A DNA stretch of 48,570 nucleotides, from positions 1 to 48,570 of the forward strand of contig JAEYZH010000063.1 in assembly GCA_023430685.1 (NCBI GenBank), given 5' to 3'. Each line of letters starts with the position of its first letter. The stretch's first letter is position 1. The translations under genes and the position numbers were made by a program. This document shows, piece by piece, positions 16,953 through 25,373 of the stretch. The DNA is from Pseudomonadota bacterium (lineage in GTDB: Bacteria; Pseudomonadota; Gammaproteobacteria; Xanthomonadales; Rhodanobacteraceae). Below the pieces are notes generated by a model that did not search any database, had not been told where the DNA came from, and saw only the letters and a program-made list of their open reading frames with translations.

Positions 16953-19859
16953 ATGCTCTCGATTGCGGAAACCGACTACGGAACACCGGCTGCGCGCGCG
17001 TCCGCGCGCGTCAGGCTCGAGATCGACGGGCGCACCGTCGAGGTGCCGGCCGGCACTTCGGTGCTGCGCGCGGCAGCCGAAGCCGGCATCGACATCCCGC
17101 GCCTCTGCGCGACCGACCTGCTCGACGCGTTCGGTTCGTGTCGCGTCTGCCTCGTCGAAATCGAGGGGCGCAAGGGGTTCCCGGCCTCGTGCACGACGCC
17201 GGTCGCCGACGGCATGCGCGTCGCGACGCGCGGCGCGAGGCTCGACGCGCTGCGCCGCGGCGTGCTCGAGCTCTACCTCTCCGACCATCCGCTCGATGCC
17301 CACGCAACCGTCGCGGGATTGCGCAGCGAGCTCGCGAGCGTGGTCGATGCGGTCGGCGTGCCCGAGGTGCGCTACGCGCGCGACGGCGCGAACCATGTCC
17401 AGGCACGACTCGCCGACGGTACGGCGAACGCGCGCTTCCGCACGCCGGATGCGTCCAATCCGTACTTCCGCTTCGACCCCGCCGCTTGCATCGTCTGCTC
17501 GCGCTGCGTGCGCGCTTGCGACGAGCGCCAGGGCACGCTCGCGCTCGCGATCGAGGGACGCGGCTTCGGCTCGATCGTGGTCGCGAGCCAGGACGAGGCA
17601 TTCATCGCGTCCGAATGCGTGTCCTGCGGCGCCTGCGTGCAGGCCTGCCCGACCACGGCGCTGCTCGAAACCTCGCTGCTCGAACACGGCCAGGCGACGT
17701 CGAGCACGGTCACGACCTGCGCCTACTGCGGCGTCGGCTGCTCGTTCCGCGCCGAGATGAAGGGCGAGACCCTGGTACGCATGGTGCCAGACAAGGACGG
17801 CCAGGCGAACCATGGCCATTCCTGCGTCAAGGGCCGCTTCGCGACCGGTTACGCGACGCATCCCGAGCGCATCCTCGAACCGATGCTGCGCGAGCGCATT
17901 TCCGATCCCTGGCGCGTGGTCTCGTGGGACGAGGCGATCGCGCACGTCGCGTCGGAGTTCCGTCGCATCCAGGCCCTGCACGGTCGTGATTCGATCGGCG
18001 GCATCACGTCCTCGCGCTGCACCAACGAGGAAACCTGGCTGGTGCAGAAGCTCGTGCGCACGGCGTTCGGCAACAACAACGTCGACACCTGCGCGCGCGT
18101 GTGCCATTCGCCGACCGGCTACGGCCTCAAGAACACACTCGGCGAATCCGCCGGCACGCAGGCGTTCGACTCGGTCATGCAGGCCGACGTGATTTTCGTG
18201 ATCGGCGCGAACCCGACCGATGCGCACCCGGTGTTCGCCTCGCAGATGAAGCGGCGCCTGCGCCAGGACGATGGCCGCGGGCGCGCGCGGCTGATCGTCG
18301 CCGACCCGCGCCGCATCGACCTCGTGCGCACGCCGCACGTCGAGGCGGACTTCCATCTCGCATTGCGCCCGGGCACCAACGTCGCGCTGCTGAACGCGCT
18401 CGCGCACGTGGTCGTGACCGAGGGCCTCGTCGACGAGGCGTTCGTGCGCGAGCGCTGCGAGCCCGACGCATTCGCGCGCTGGCGCGCGTTCGTCGCCGAG
18501 CCGCGCAATGCGCCCGAGGCGCTCGAAGCCGAACTTGGCGTGGCGGCCGCGGACCTGCGCGCCGCCGCGCGCCTGTACGCGAGCGCGCCGAACGCGGCGA
18601 TCTACTACGGGCTCGGCGTGACCGAGCACGCGCAGGGATCGACAGCGGTGATGGCGATCGCGAACCTCGCGATGGCGACCGGCAACCTCGGGCGCGAAGG
18701 CGTCGGCGTCAACCCGCTGCGCGGTCAGAACAACGTGCAGGGCTCGTGCGACATGGGCTCGTTCCCGCACGAACTCAGCGGCTATCGCCACGTGTCCGAC
18801 GACGCGGTGCGCGCGAGGTTCGAACGCGACTGGGGCGTGCCGCTGCAGTCCGAGCCGGGGCTGCGCATCCCGAACATGTTCGAGGCCGCCCTCGACGGGG
18901 TGTTCCGGGCGCTCTACATCGAGGGCGAGGACATCGCGCAGTCCGACCCGAACACCCAGCACGTGACCGCGGCGCTGTCGGCGATGGAATGCGTCGTCGT
19001 GCAGGACCTGTTCCTCAACGAGACCGCGAAGTTCGCACACGTGTTCCTGCCCGGGTGCACGTTCCTCGAGAAGGACGGCACCTTCACCAATGCCGAACGC
19101 CGCATCTCGCGCGTGCGCAAGGTGATGGAGCCGCGCAACGGGCTGGCCGACTGGGAGATCACGCAGCGCCTCGCGAACGCGCTCGGCTACCCGATGCACT
19201 ACGCGCATCCATCCGAGATCATGGACGAGATCGCGCGCCTCACGCCGACGTTCGAAGGCGTCAGCTTCGCGCGCATCGACGAGCTCGGCAGCATCCAGTG
19301 GCCATGCAACGCCGCGCACCCCGCGGGCACGCCGACGATGCACGTCGGAGAGTTCGTGCGCGGCAAGGGCCGTTTCCTCGTGACCGAGTACGTGCCGACC
19401 TCGGAGAAGGTCAATGCACGCCATCCGCTGATCCTGACCACCGGCCGGATCCTGAGCCAGTACAACGTCGGCGCGCAGACGCGCCGCACCCCGAACACGC
19501 TCTGGCACGACGAGGACCGGCTCGAGATCCATCCGCACGATGCCGAATCGCGCGGCATCGCGGAGGGCGACTGGGTCGGCATCGCGAGCCGCGCGGGCGA
19601 GACCGTGCTGCGCGCGCGCATCAGCGAGCGCATGCAGCCGGGCGTCGTTTACACCACATTCCACTTCCCGGGCTCGGGCGCGAACGTGATCACGACGGAG
19701 AATTCGGACTGGGCCACCAACTGCCCCGAATACAAGGTCACCGCGGTCGAGGTCGTGCGCGTGGCCCAGCCTTCCGAGTGGCAGCGGCGCTTCCATGCGA
19801 GCGACCGCCGCCAGCGCGCGCTGCTGCCGGACGCGGGCGATGCACGCGCGCGCGACTGA
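16953..19859 (+). CDS. fdsA: NAD-dependent formate dehydrogenase alpha subunit, molybdenum catalytic subunit
   Basis: The 968-residue product has an N-terminal [2Fe-2S] domain (C52, C63, C66, C80) and a His-containing region like NuoG. Two [4Fe-4S] motifs follow (CIVCSRCVRACDE, CVSCGACVQACPT), then a further cluster motif CAYCGVGC opening the molybdopterin oxidoreductase domain. NVDTCARVCHSP contains the expected molybdenum ligand, a cysteine (C384) rather than selenocysteine. The C-terminal MoCo-binding domain has FHFPGSGANVITTE. It oxidises formate to CO2 and passes electrons to FdsB. The ATG at 16953 is 44 bp after fdsB; a 13-codon open frame bridges the gap. The length is typical of the family. 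Confidence 0.95.
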   Translation: MLSIAETDYGTPAARASARVRLEIDGRTVEVPAGTSVLRAAAEAGIDIPRLCATDLLDAFGSCRVCLVEIEGRKGFPASCTTPVADGMRVATRGARLDALRRGVLELYLSDHPLDAHATVAGLRSELASVVDAVGVPEVRYARDGANHVQARLADGTANARFRTPDASNPYFRFDPAACIVCSRCVRACDERQGTLALAIEGRGFGSIVVASQDEAFIASECVSCGACVQACPTTALLETSLLEHGQATSSTVTTCAYCGVGCSFRAEMKGETLVRMVPDKDGQANHGHSCVKGRFATGYATHPERILEPMLRERISDPWRVVSWDEAIAHVASEFRRIQALHGRDSIGGITSSRCTNEETWLVQKLVRTAFGNNNVDTCARVCHSPTGYGLKNTLGESAGTQAFDSVMQADVIFVIGANPTDAHPVFASQMKRRLRQDDGRGRARLIVADPRRIDLVRTPHVEADFHLALRPGTNVALLNALAHVVVTEGLVDEAFVRERCEPDAFARWRAFVAEPRNAPEALEAELGVAAADLRAAARLYASAPNAAIYYGLGVTEHAQGSTAVMAIANLAMATGNLGREGVGVNPLRGQNNVQGSCDMGSFPHELSGYRHVSDDAVRARFERDWGVPLQSEPGLRIPNMFEAALDGVFRALYIEGEDIAQSDPNTQHVTAALSAMECVVVQDLFLNETAKFAHVFLPGCTFLEKDGTFTNAERRISRVRKVMEPRNGLADWEITQRLANALGYPMHYAHPSEIMDEIARLTPTFEGVSFARIDELGSIQWPCNAAHPAGTPTMHVGEFVRGKGRFLVTEYVPTSEKVNARHPLILTTGRILSQYNVGAQTRRTPNTLWHDEDRLEIHPHDAESRGIAEGDWVGIASRAGETVLRARISERMQPGVVYTTFHFPGSGANVITTENSDWATNCPEYKVTAVEVVRVAQPSEWQRRFHASDRRQRALLPDAGDARARD

Positions 19860-20676
19860 TCCGGCGGAGTCGGACGGCAGCGTGCTGCGCGAAGTGCGGC
19901 GCTGGCGCGACGGACGCCTCACGCCCGAGCAGGACTGCGTGGCCGAAGAGGTGCCGGTCGCGCTCGTCTACAACGACACGCCCCACGTCGTGATGATGGC
20001 GACGCCGCGCGACCTCGACGAACTCGCGTTCGGCTTCTCGCTGAGCGAGGCGGTGGTGGCGCGCGTCGACGAAGTCGAGGTGCTCGGCCGGCACCGGCTG
20101 CTCGAGGGCATCGAGCTGCGCCTGCGCATACCGCCCGCGCGTGCGCACGCGCTCGCGCAGCGGCGGCGCAATCTTTCCGGCCGCACGGGCTGCGGGCTGT
20201 GCGGCGTCGAGGCGCTCGAGGACGCGCTGCGCCAGCCTGCGCCCATCGCCGGCGGGCCGCGCATCGATGCCGCGATCCTGCAGCGCGCACTTGCGGCGCT
20301 CGCGGACGGGCAGCCGCTCAACGCCCTGACCGGCGCGACGCATGCGGCCGCGTGGGCGCGCGCGGACGGCAGCATCGCGCTGCTGCGCGAGGACGTCGGT
20401 CGCCACAATGCGCTGGACAAGCTGATCGGCGCACTCGCGCTCGCGGGCCTCGACACGCAAGCGGGTTTCCTCGTCGTGACGAGTCGCGCCAGCAGCGAGA
20501 TGGTGCAGAAGGCCGCGACCGCGCGCATCACGCTGCTCGCGGCGATCTCCGCGCCGACCGCACTCGCGATCCAGATCGCGGACAGCAGCGGCCTGACCCT
20601 GGTCGGCTTCGCCCGACCTGGCAGCCATGTCGTCTACGCGCATGCGTGGCGCATCGCGGACGAGGTGCGCGCATGA
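19840..20676 (+). CDS. fdhD: Formate dehydrogenase sulfurtransferase FdhD (FdsC)
   Basis: The 278-residue product contains GRTGCGLCG with C118 and C121, the sulfur-carrying loop of FdhD proteins, plus EDVGRHNALDKLIG and VTSRASSEMVQK, both family signatures. FdhD transfers sulfur from IscS to the molybdenum cofactor, which is essential for formate dehydrogenase activity. The ATG at 19840 overlaps the fdsA 3' end by 20 bp, and the stop overlaps fdsD by ATGA. The position matches fdsC in fdsGBACD operons. Confidence 0.94.
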   Translation: MHARATDPAESDGSVLREVRRWRDGRLTPEQDCVAEEVPVALVYNDTPHVVMMATPRDLDELAFGFSLSEAVVARVDEVEVLGRHRLLEGIELRLRIPPARAHALAQRRRNLSGRTGCGLCGVEALEDALRQPAPIAGGPRIDAAILQRALAALADGQPLNALTGATHAAAWARADGSIALLREDVGRHNALDKLIGALALAGLDTQAGFLVVTSRASSEMVQKAATARITLLAAISAPTALAIQIADSSGLTLVGFARPGSHVVYAHAWRIADEVRA

Positions 20677-20909
20677 ACATCCGCTACCTCGTCGACATGG
20701 CCAACGACATCGCCGCGTTCTTCGCGAGCGAACCCGATCGCGAGGTTGCGATCGACGCGATCGCGACGCACCTGCGCCGCTACTGGGCACCGCGCATGCG
20801 CGCGCAGCTGCGCGCGCATGCCGATGGCGGTGGCGAAGGCCTCGGCGAGCTCGCGCGCGCCGCGGCGATCAAGCTCGACCGCGATCCGGCAGGCGATCGC
20901 GCCCCGTAG
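20673..20909 (+). CDS. fdsD: Formate dehydrogenase delta subunit
   Basis: The 78-residue product has the typical delta-subunit layout: VDMANDIAAFFASEPDRE near the N-terminus, then HLRRYWAPRMRAQL. Delta subunits are small, lack cofactors and support assembly of the Fds complex. The ATGA overlap with fdhD fixes the start. The TAG stop lies within the GTAGGCTGG head of the following repeat, so the last residues (AGDRAP) may be repeat-derived. Confidence 0.88.
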   Translation: MNIRYLVDMANDIAAFFASEPDREVAIDAIATHLRRYWAPRMRAQLRAHADGGGEGLGELARAAAIKLDRDPAGDRAP

Positions 20910-20999
20910 GCTGGACGCGCGCAGCGCGGCCGGCCGGCTTTGGCGCGCACCCCGGATCGGGGCGAGCGCGCCGGCCGACCTGCGGTCGTCCAGCCTACG
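20906..20999. repeat. GTAG-headed inverted repeat pair (GTAGGCTGGACG family)
   Basis: Two arms start GTAGGCTGGACG and face each other, filling the whole space between fdsD and the convergent esterase gene. The left arm has the hairpin CGCGC-gca-GCGCG and the right arm CGACC-gca-GGTCG. Both adjoining stop codons lie in the arm heads. The same pair occurs in opposite order at 44954-45040. It could act as a bidirectional transcription stop. Confidence 0.92.
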
Positions 21000-21885
21000 G
21001 CACGAGCGCGAACGGGCACAGGTTGTTCCAGATCTGCGCGAGGTGGCTCTGCGTGTAGGCATGGCCACCGACGAACCAGCGCACGAACAGCGTCTCGCGA
21101 TCGCGCCAGCCGCCGACGCGGAATCGGTCGGGGTCGCCGTCCGCGGTGTAGGGCGGCTGCATCAGCGGATCGCTGGTGCCGATGTGGATGTCGACCGGGA
21201 TCTTGCGCTGCGTGCCCGCGAGCAGGGCCGCGCAGGCCGGTGGCCAGGAGCCGTCATCGGTGCATGCGAACATTTCGAGCGAACCCGCGCTGGTGCCATA
21301 GGCCGCGAACAGGTCGGTGTTGCCGAGCGCGAGCGCGTGTCCGAAATGTGCGCCCGCCGAGAAGCCCCACAGGTACACGCGACTCGTCTCCACGTTGTAG
21401 CGCGCGAGCGTGTCTTCGAGCGCGGCGCCGATCTCGGTGAGGTCGCCGCTCGCGCCCCAACCGCCCTGTGCCGAGGTGCCGACCGGCGCGAGCACGATGA
21501 AGCCTGCCGCATCGGCGCGCGCAGACCAGTCGCTGCGCACCTGCTGCGCGTACGTGGCCATGCTCGCGGGCGGCGCCGACCCGCGCAGCGCGAGCAGCAA
21601 GGGCCAGCTCTGCGCGGGGGAATAAGCCGGTGGCAGATGCAGGTAGAACGTGCGATTGCCCAGGCCCGGCACGTTGATCGTGCGCGTCACGTCGCCCGGA
21701 TAGGTGCCGCCGCTGCCATTGCTCGGCAGGTGCGGAACCGATTCGCCCGTTTCGAAGCCGCTGCGGAACAGCGCGTCCGAGTCCGGGCACAGCGAACCCG
21801 GCAGCCATACCGTGCCGGCGGTGGCGACGGCCGGCAGCAGCAGGAGGCACAGCGTCGCGGCAACGGCACGCAGGCGATCGGGCAT
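20995..21885 (-). CDS. Secreted alpha/beta hydrolase, PHB depolymerase/feruloyl esterase-like
   Basis: The 296-residue product starts with a signal peptide (about residues 1-23, ending VATAG). WPLLLALRGSAPP looks like the oxyanion region, and VYLWGFSAGAHFG is the G-x-S-x-G nucleophile elbow (Ser176). DIHIGTSDPLM supplies the likely acid and GGHAYTQ the His. This matches the polyhydroxybutyrate depolymerase/esterase LpqC-like group. The ATG at 21885 is preceded by ggaagg. Shortly after the signal peptide there is CPDSDALFRSGFE, the same aromatic GFE signature that ends several other secreted proteins in this window. The substrate is not known. The stop TAG comes from the adjacent repeat arm. 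Confidence 0.85.
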   Translation of the reverse strand: MPDRLRAVAATLCLLLLPAVATAGTVWLPGSLCPDSDALFRSGFETGESVPHLPSNGSGGTYPGDVTRTINVPGLGNRTFYLHLPPAYSPAQSWPLLLALRGSAPPASMATYAQQVRSDWSARADAAGFIVLAPVGTSAQGGWGASGDLTEIGAALEDTLARYNVETSRVYLWGFSAGAHFGHALALGNTDLFAAYGTSAGSLEMFACTDDGSWPPACAALLAGTQRKIPVDIHIGTSDPLMQPPYTADGDPDRFRVGGWRDRETLFVRWFVGGHAYTQSHLAQIWNNLCPFALVP

Positions 21886-22109
21886 GGCGGCATCCTTCCA
21901 GAAGCATGAGGTGTTCGACGCGCGATCGCGTCGCGGAACGCGCGCAGGCGTGATCCCGTACGCCAGCGTACGCCATGACCCGGCGACGGCCACCGTACGG
22001 TGGCGTTTGCGGCAGCGCACGATGGCAACTTCGCGGAACTTGAAGCTAAGATCGTCACCAGATCGTTACGATCCCGCAAAAAAACCGTTTCGCCAAAGGA
22101 GCGCTCCAC

Positions 22110-23444
22110 ATGTTGCGTACTTCCCGTCGTTCCTGGTCCGCTCCCGCGCTGGCCGCGCTCCCGCTGGCCCTGGCCGCCGCGCTAGCCGGCCATGAGGCCC
22201 AAGCCGCGGGCTTCCAGCTCAAGGAAAACAGCGTTCAGGGCCTCGGTCGCGCCTACGCAGGCAGCGCCGCGGCGCCCGAGGACTGCTCGGCCGTCGTCAA
22301 CAACCCGGCCGCGCTCGGCGAGCTCGGCGACAAGAGCTGCCTGCAGGCGGACCTCAACGTCATCAACTTCAAGACCGAGTTCAAGGGTGGCGGCACCGAC
22401 TTCCTCGGCCGGCCGCTGACCGGCGGCGATGGCGGCGACGGTGGCCTCACCAAGCCGGTGCCGGCGGCGTACTACGCGCGTTCGATCAATGACCAGTTCG
22501 CGATCGGCTTCGGGCTCGGTGCACCGTTCGGCTTCCAGACCGAATACAAGGACGCGTGGGTCGGCCGCTACGAGGCGCTGCTGTCCAAGGTCGAGGCGAT
22601 CGACCTCACGTTTGCGGGCTCGTTCCGCATCAACGACCAGTTCTCGATCGGCGCCAACGTGTTCGCGCAGCACACCAGCGCCGAGCTCACGCAGGCGATC
22701 GACTTCGGCACCATCCTCGCGGGCCCGACCAACGGCGCGGTGCTGCCGCAGGAAGCCGACGGCTTCGGCGGCCTCGAGGGCGACGACTGGGGCTTCGGCT
22801 TCGGCCTCGGCCTGCTCTGGAAGCCGACCGCTTCGGATCGCATCGGCCTCAACTACCATTCCGAGGTCAAGCACACGCTCGAAGGCGACGGCACCTTCCT
22901 CGTCCCGTCGAACATCCTGCCGCTGCTCAATGGCGCGTTCGTCGACACCGGCGGCAAGGCGGACTTCGACACGCCGTGGTACGTGACCGCGAGCTGGTGG
23001 CACGACGTCAACGACCGCTTCAGCTTCGGCGTCGACTTGAGCTACACCAACTGGTCGAGCCTCGAACAGCTCGTCGTCGATTACGAGAACCCGGTGCAGC
23101 CCGACTCGGTCGCGGAGTTCCAGTGGAACAACACCTGGTTCTACTCGATCGGCGGCGACTATCGCCTCGACGATCGCTGGACCGTGCGCGCGGGCATCGC
23201 CTACGACGAGACCCCGACCCACGACGGCACGCGCACGCCGCGCGTCCCCGACGGCAACCGCACCTGGTTCGCGATCGGCGCGAGCTACCAGTACAGCGAG
23301 CAGATGCGCATCGACGCAGGCTATGTGCGACTGGTCGTCGACGATGGCGACATCGACCACACCTCGGCCACCTTCAGCAACCTCAAGGGCCACTTCGAGA
23401 GCTCGGGCAACGTGTTCGGCATCTCGGGTCAGTACCGCTTCTGA
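22110..23444 (+). CDS. FadL-family outer membrane transport protein
   Basis: The 444-residue product has a signal peptide (about residues 1-32) and then AGFQLKENSVQGLGRAYAG, the N-terminal hatch signature of FadL channels, with NNPAALGEL nearby. Alternating beta-strand segments follow and the chain ends GISGQYRF with a terminal Phe typical of BamA-inserted barrels. FadL proteins take up long-chain fatty acids or other hydrophobic compounds; the substrate here is not known. A good ribosome site (aaaggag) precedes the ATG. The 224-bp gap upstream (21886-22109) separates it from the divergent esterase and presumably holds both promoters, though none is clear. Confidence 0.92.
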   Translation: MLRTSRRSWSAPALAALPLALAAALAGHEAQAAGFQLKENSVQGLGRAYAGSAAAPEDCSAVVNNPAALGELGDKSCLQADLNVINFKTEFKGGGTDFLGRPLTGGDGGDGGLTKPVPAAYYARSINDQFAIGFGLGAPFGFQTEYKDAWVGRYEALLSKVEAIDLTFAGSFRINDQFSIGANVFAQHTSAELTQAIDFGTILAGPTNGAVLPQEADGFGGLEGDDWGFGFGLGLLWKPTASDRIGLNYHSEVKHTLEGDGTFLVPSNILPLLNGAFVDTGGKADFDTPWYVTASWWHDVNDRFSFGVDLSYTNWSSLEQLVVDYENPVQPDSVAEFQWNNTWFYSIGGDYRLDDRWTVRAGIAYDETPTHDGTRTPRVPDGNRTWFAIGASYQYSEQMRIDAGYVRLVVDDGDIDHTSATFSNLKGHFESSGNVFGISGQYRF

Positions 23445-23468
23445 TCCACGCGCTTCTGGGGAGGAGCG

Positions 23469-23497
23469 GCGGGCGCCTTCGGGCGCCCGCTTTTTTT
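23469..23497 (+). terminator. Intrinsic terminator after the FadL-type gene
   Basis: A perfect 9-bp stem, gcgggcgcc with ggcgcccgc, around the loop ttcg is followed by seven T residues, 25 bp after the stop codon. Confidence 0.95.
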
Positions 23498-23519
23498 GCG
23501 CGTGGCCGGCGAGCGGTCC

Positions 23520-25040
23520 TCAATCGAATCCGTCGTCGAAGATGAACCTGGGGTCGATGTCGAGCAGCAGATCGAGGTTCGTCACGGCGTTCGGGTAGCC
23601 CGAGGAGATGTTGAGCGTCGCGAAGCGCAGCGTGTTGTCGCCATCGACGAGTTCGGACAGGGGCACGTCGATCGAGTGGTTGTAGCCGCCGGTCTGCCCG
23701 GGTTCGTCGAGCATCGCGGCCTCGCCGGGCGTGAATGCGCGCTCGTGCACCGGCTGGTCGTTGAGCTGGTAGCGCAGCCGCCCGGTGCCGAGGCGAATGC
23801 CGTCGACGTCGTAGCCCTGGTAGTAACCGTTGAAGACGAGTCGCGCGCGGATCGCGTGTCGCAGCGACACGCCGGCGAACACGAGCGGGGCGCTCATCGC
23901 GCCATTCCCGTCGGGAATCACGTAGCCGAGGCTGTGGCCCTGGTGCTCGATCTCGTTGAATACGCCGGGTGGGAACTCGTCGTAGGTGGTCTCCGTCGAC
24001 GGGATGCCCGCATCGGGCACTTCATACTCGCGCGTCGCGGCCAGCACCGGGCCGTCGAAGCCGATATTGTCCCAGTAGGTGTTCCATGATCGCAGCGGAC
24101 GCGGCAGTCCGCCGAACGTGATCGCGTATTTCCAGGTCGCGTGGTTGTGCGCGAGCAGCGACACGTAGCCGCGCGAGAACGGCAACGGCGCGTCGAAGTC
24201 GACCACGCGGCGACTGGCCGGCGGCGCGAACGTGGTGCCGTCGGCCGACGGTTCGGACGTGAGGATCTCGAGCCGCTGCTGCGATAGACGCAGCTCGACG
24301 CGGCACAGGCGACCGCGCTGGCGCGGCACCTCGCCCGACTCGCCGGGCGGTGTCGTCAGCGCATGGTCGCGCACGTCGTGCACCTCGATCGACTGGCCGA
24401 GGAAGACGACCAGCACCCCATTGCGCGGATTGGGTCCGCGCCCGTTGATGTCCCAGCTCGGCGCGGGCGAGGGGTCCTCGCTGATCACCACGCTCGAATA
24501 GCCGAGCAGGAAATTCGACGCGAGGTCGGTGTCGAACACGATCGTGCCGGTGCGGCCGCCGAAGTCGAATGGCTGGCGGATGCGGTACGCGTTGCTGCCG
24601 TAGTTCTGCGAACCCACTGCCGTCATCAGGTAGCGGCTTGAGATCGACGGCGCCGGATCGCACACCAGCGTGTCGCGCGAGAACGGCAGCAAGCCGACCA
24701 CATCGCTGCGGCACGGCGGGGGCTCCTCGGGGATGAGTCCGAACTCGCCCTCCCAGACCCAGAACGTCTGCCCGTCGCCGGTGGAGAGCGAAGGCGCGTA
24801 GCGTGTCGTGCTGAAGCGCGTGCGGCTCAATTCGATGCCGCGCCCGCGATCCCAGCCGGGTGCCGGCCCGTCTTCGAAGGTCTCGCAGAACGCGGGTTGC
24901 GCGAGGCCGCACGATTGCGCGTGCGTGACGGTGGGCATCCACGCGGTCGCGAGGAGGCACGCGCAGCCCGTTGCAGCCAGCGCAGGCAGCCGCGTCGAAC
25001 GGCGACATGCGCGGACGGCAGGCGACCCGCAACGGTTCAT
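23520..25040 (-). CDS. Large secreted protein with C-terminal DDGFD tail, unknown function
   Basis: The 506-residue product has a signal peptide ending at about VTHA-QS, then CETFEDGPAPGWDRG. The rest is rich in beta-strand patterns with many aromatic, Gly and Asn residues (for example SRGYVSLLAHNHATWKYA and YWDNIGFDGP), suggesting lectin-like or jelly-roll folds, probably two domains. The last residues read DPRFIFDDGFD. I know no named family for the whole protein. The ATG at 25040 was chosen because it immediately precedes the signal peptide. It is convergent with the FadL-type gene. It is likely surface-associated or exported. Confidence 0.75.
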   Translation of the reverse strand: MNRCGSPAVRACRRSTRLPALAATGCACLLATAWMPTVTHAQSCGLAQPAFCETFEDGPAPGWDRGRGIELSRTRFSTTRYAPSLSTGDGQTFWVWEGEFGLIPEEPPPCRSDVVGLLPFSRDTLVCDPAPSISSRYLMTAVGSQNYGSNAYRIRQPFDFGGRTGTIVFDTDLASNFLLGYSSVVISEDPSPAPSWDINGRGPNPRNGVLVVFLGQSIEVHDVRDHALTTPPGESGEVPRQRGRLCRVELRLSQQRLEILTSEPSADGTTFAPPASRRVVDFDAPLPFSRGYVSLLAHNHATWKYAITFGGLPRPLRSWNTYWDNIGFDGPVLAATREYEVPDAGIPSTETTYDEFPPGVFNEIEHQGHSLGYVIPDGNGAMSAPLVFAGVSLRHAIRARLVFNGYYQGYDVDGIRLGTGRLRYQLNDQPVHERAFTPGEAAMLDEPGQTGGYNHSIDVPLSELVDGDNTLRFATLNISSGYPNAVTNLDLLLDIDPRFIFDDGFD

Positions 25041-25156
25041 GCGCGAATTCCCCGGCCGAGGATGCGGCATCGTAGGCGCGCCGGTCGGCCGCATTGCGGG
25101 GGCAGTTCACAGTTCGGGGCCGGGAAGGCCGGGTTGCGAGCATCTCGACGGAGATC

Positions 25157-25180
25157 GCGTGGGCGCCGCGGCGCCCACGC
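25157..25180. other. Perfect palindromic hairpin
   Basis: An 11-bp stem gcgtgggcgcc/ggcgcccacgc with a 2-nt centre lies in the gap between the small membrane protein gene and the secreted protein gene. There is no T-run on either side. It could be a Rho-independent-like pause, an mRNA-stabilising hairpin or a binding site. Confidence 0.55.
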
Positions 25181-25194
25181 GGGGTTCGACGTTC

Positions 25195-25299
25195 CTACTG
25201 GCCGCGCCGACGCCGGTGGTCCGACCAGAATGCCATCGCGCCGCGCAGCAGCAGCGCGACCACGACGATCGCGCCGACGAACTCGAGCAGTACGGCCAT
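25195..25299 (-). CDS. 34-residue single-helix membrane protein
   Basis: The short product has one transmembrane helix (EFVGAIVVVALLLRGAMAF) followed by a basic tail SDHRRRRGQ. A strong ggagg ribosome site lies upstream of the ATG. It stands alone between two genes for secreted proteins on the same strand. No function is known. Confidence 0.6.
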   Translation of the reverse strand: MAVLLEFVGAIVVVALLLRGAMAFWSDHRRRRGQ

Positions 25300-25373
25300 G
25301 CATGCCTCCGGACGATGCGTGCGCGGCGCGCGCCGCCATGGCGCGAGCGTAGCAGCTCGCCGCGCACGCGCGC

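Noticed and set aside
16668..19922. A very long open frame antisense to fdsB-fdsA
   Set aside because: It mirrors the codon bias of the true gene on the other strand, is rich in Arg, Ala, His and Asp without any domain, and conflicts with the unambiguous FdsA.
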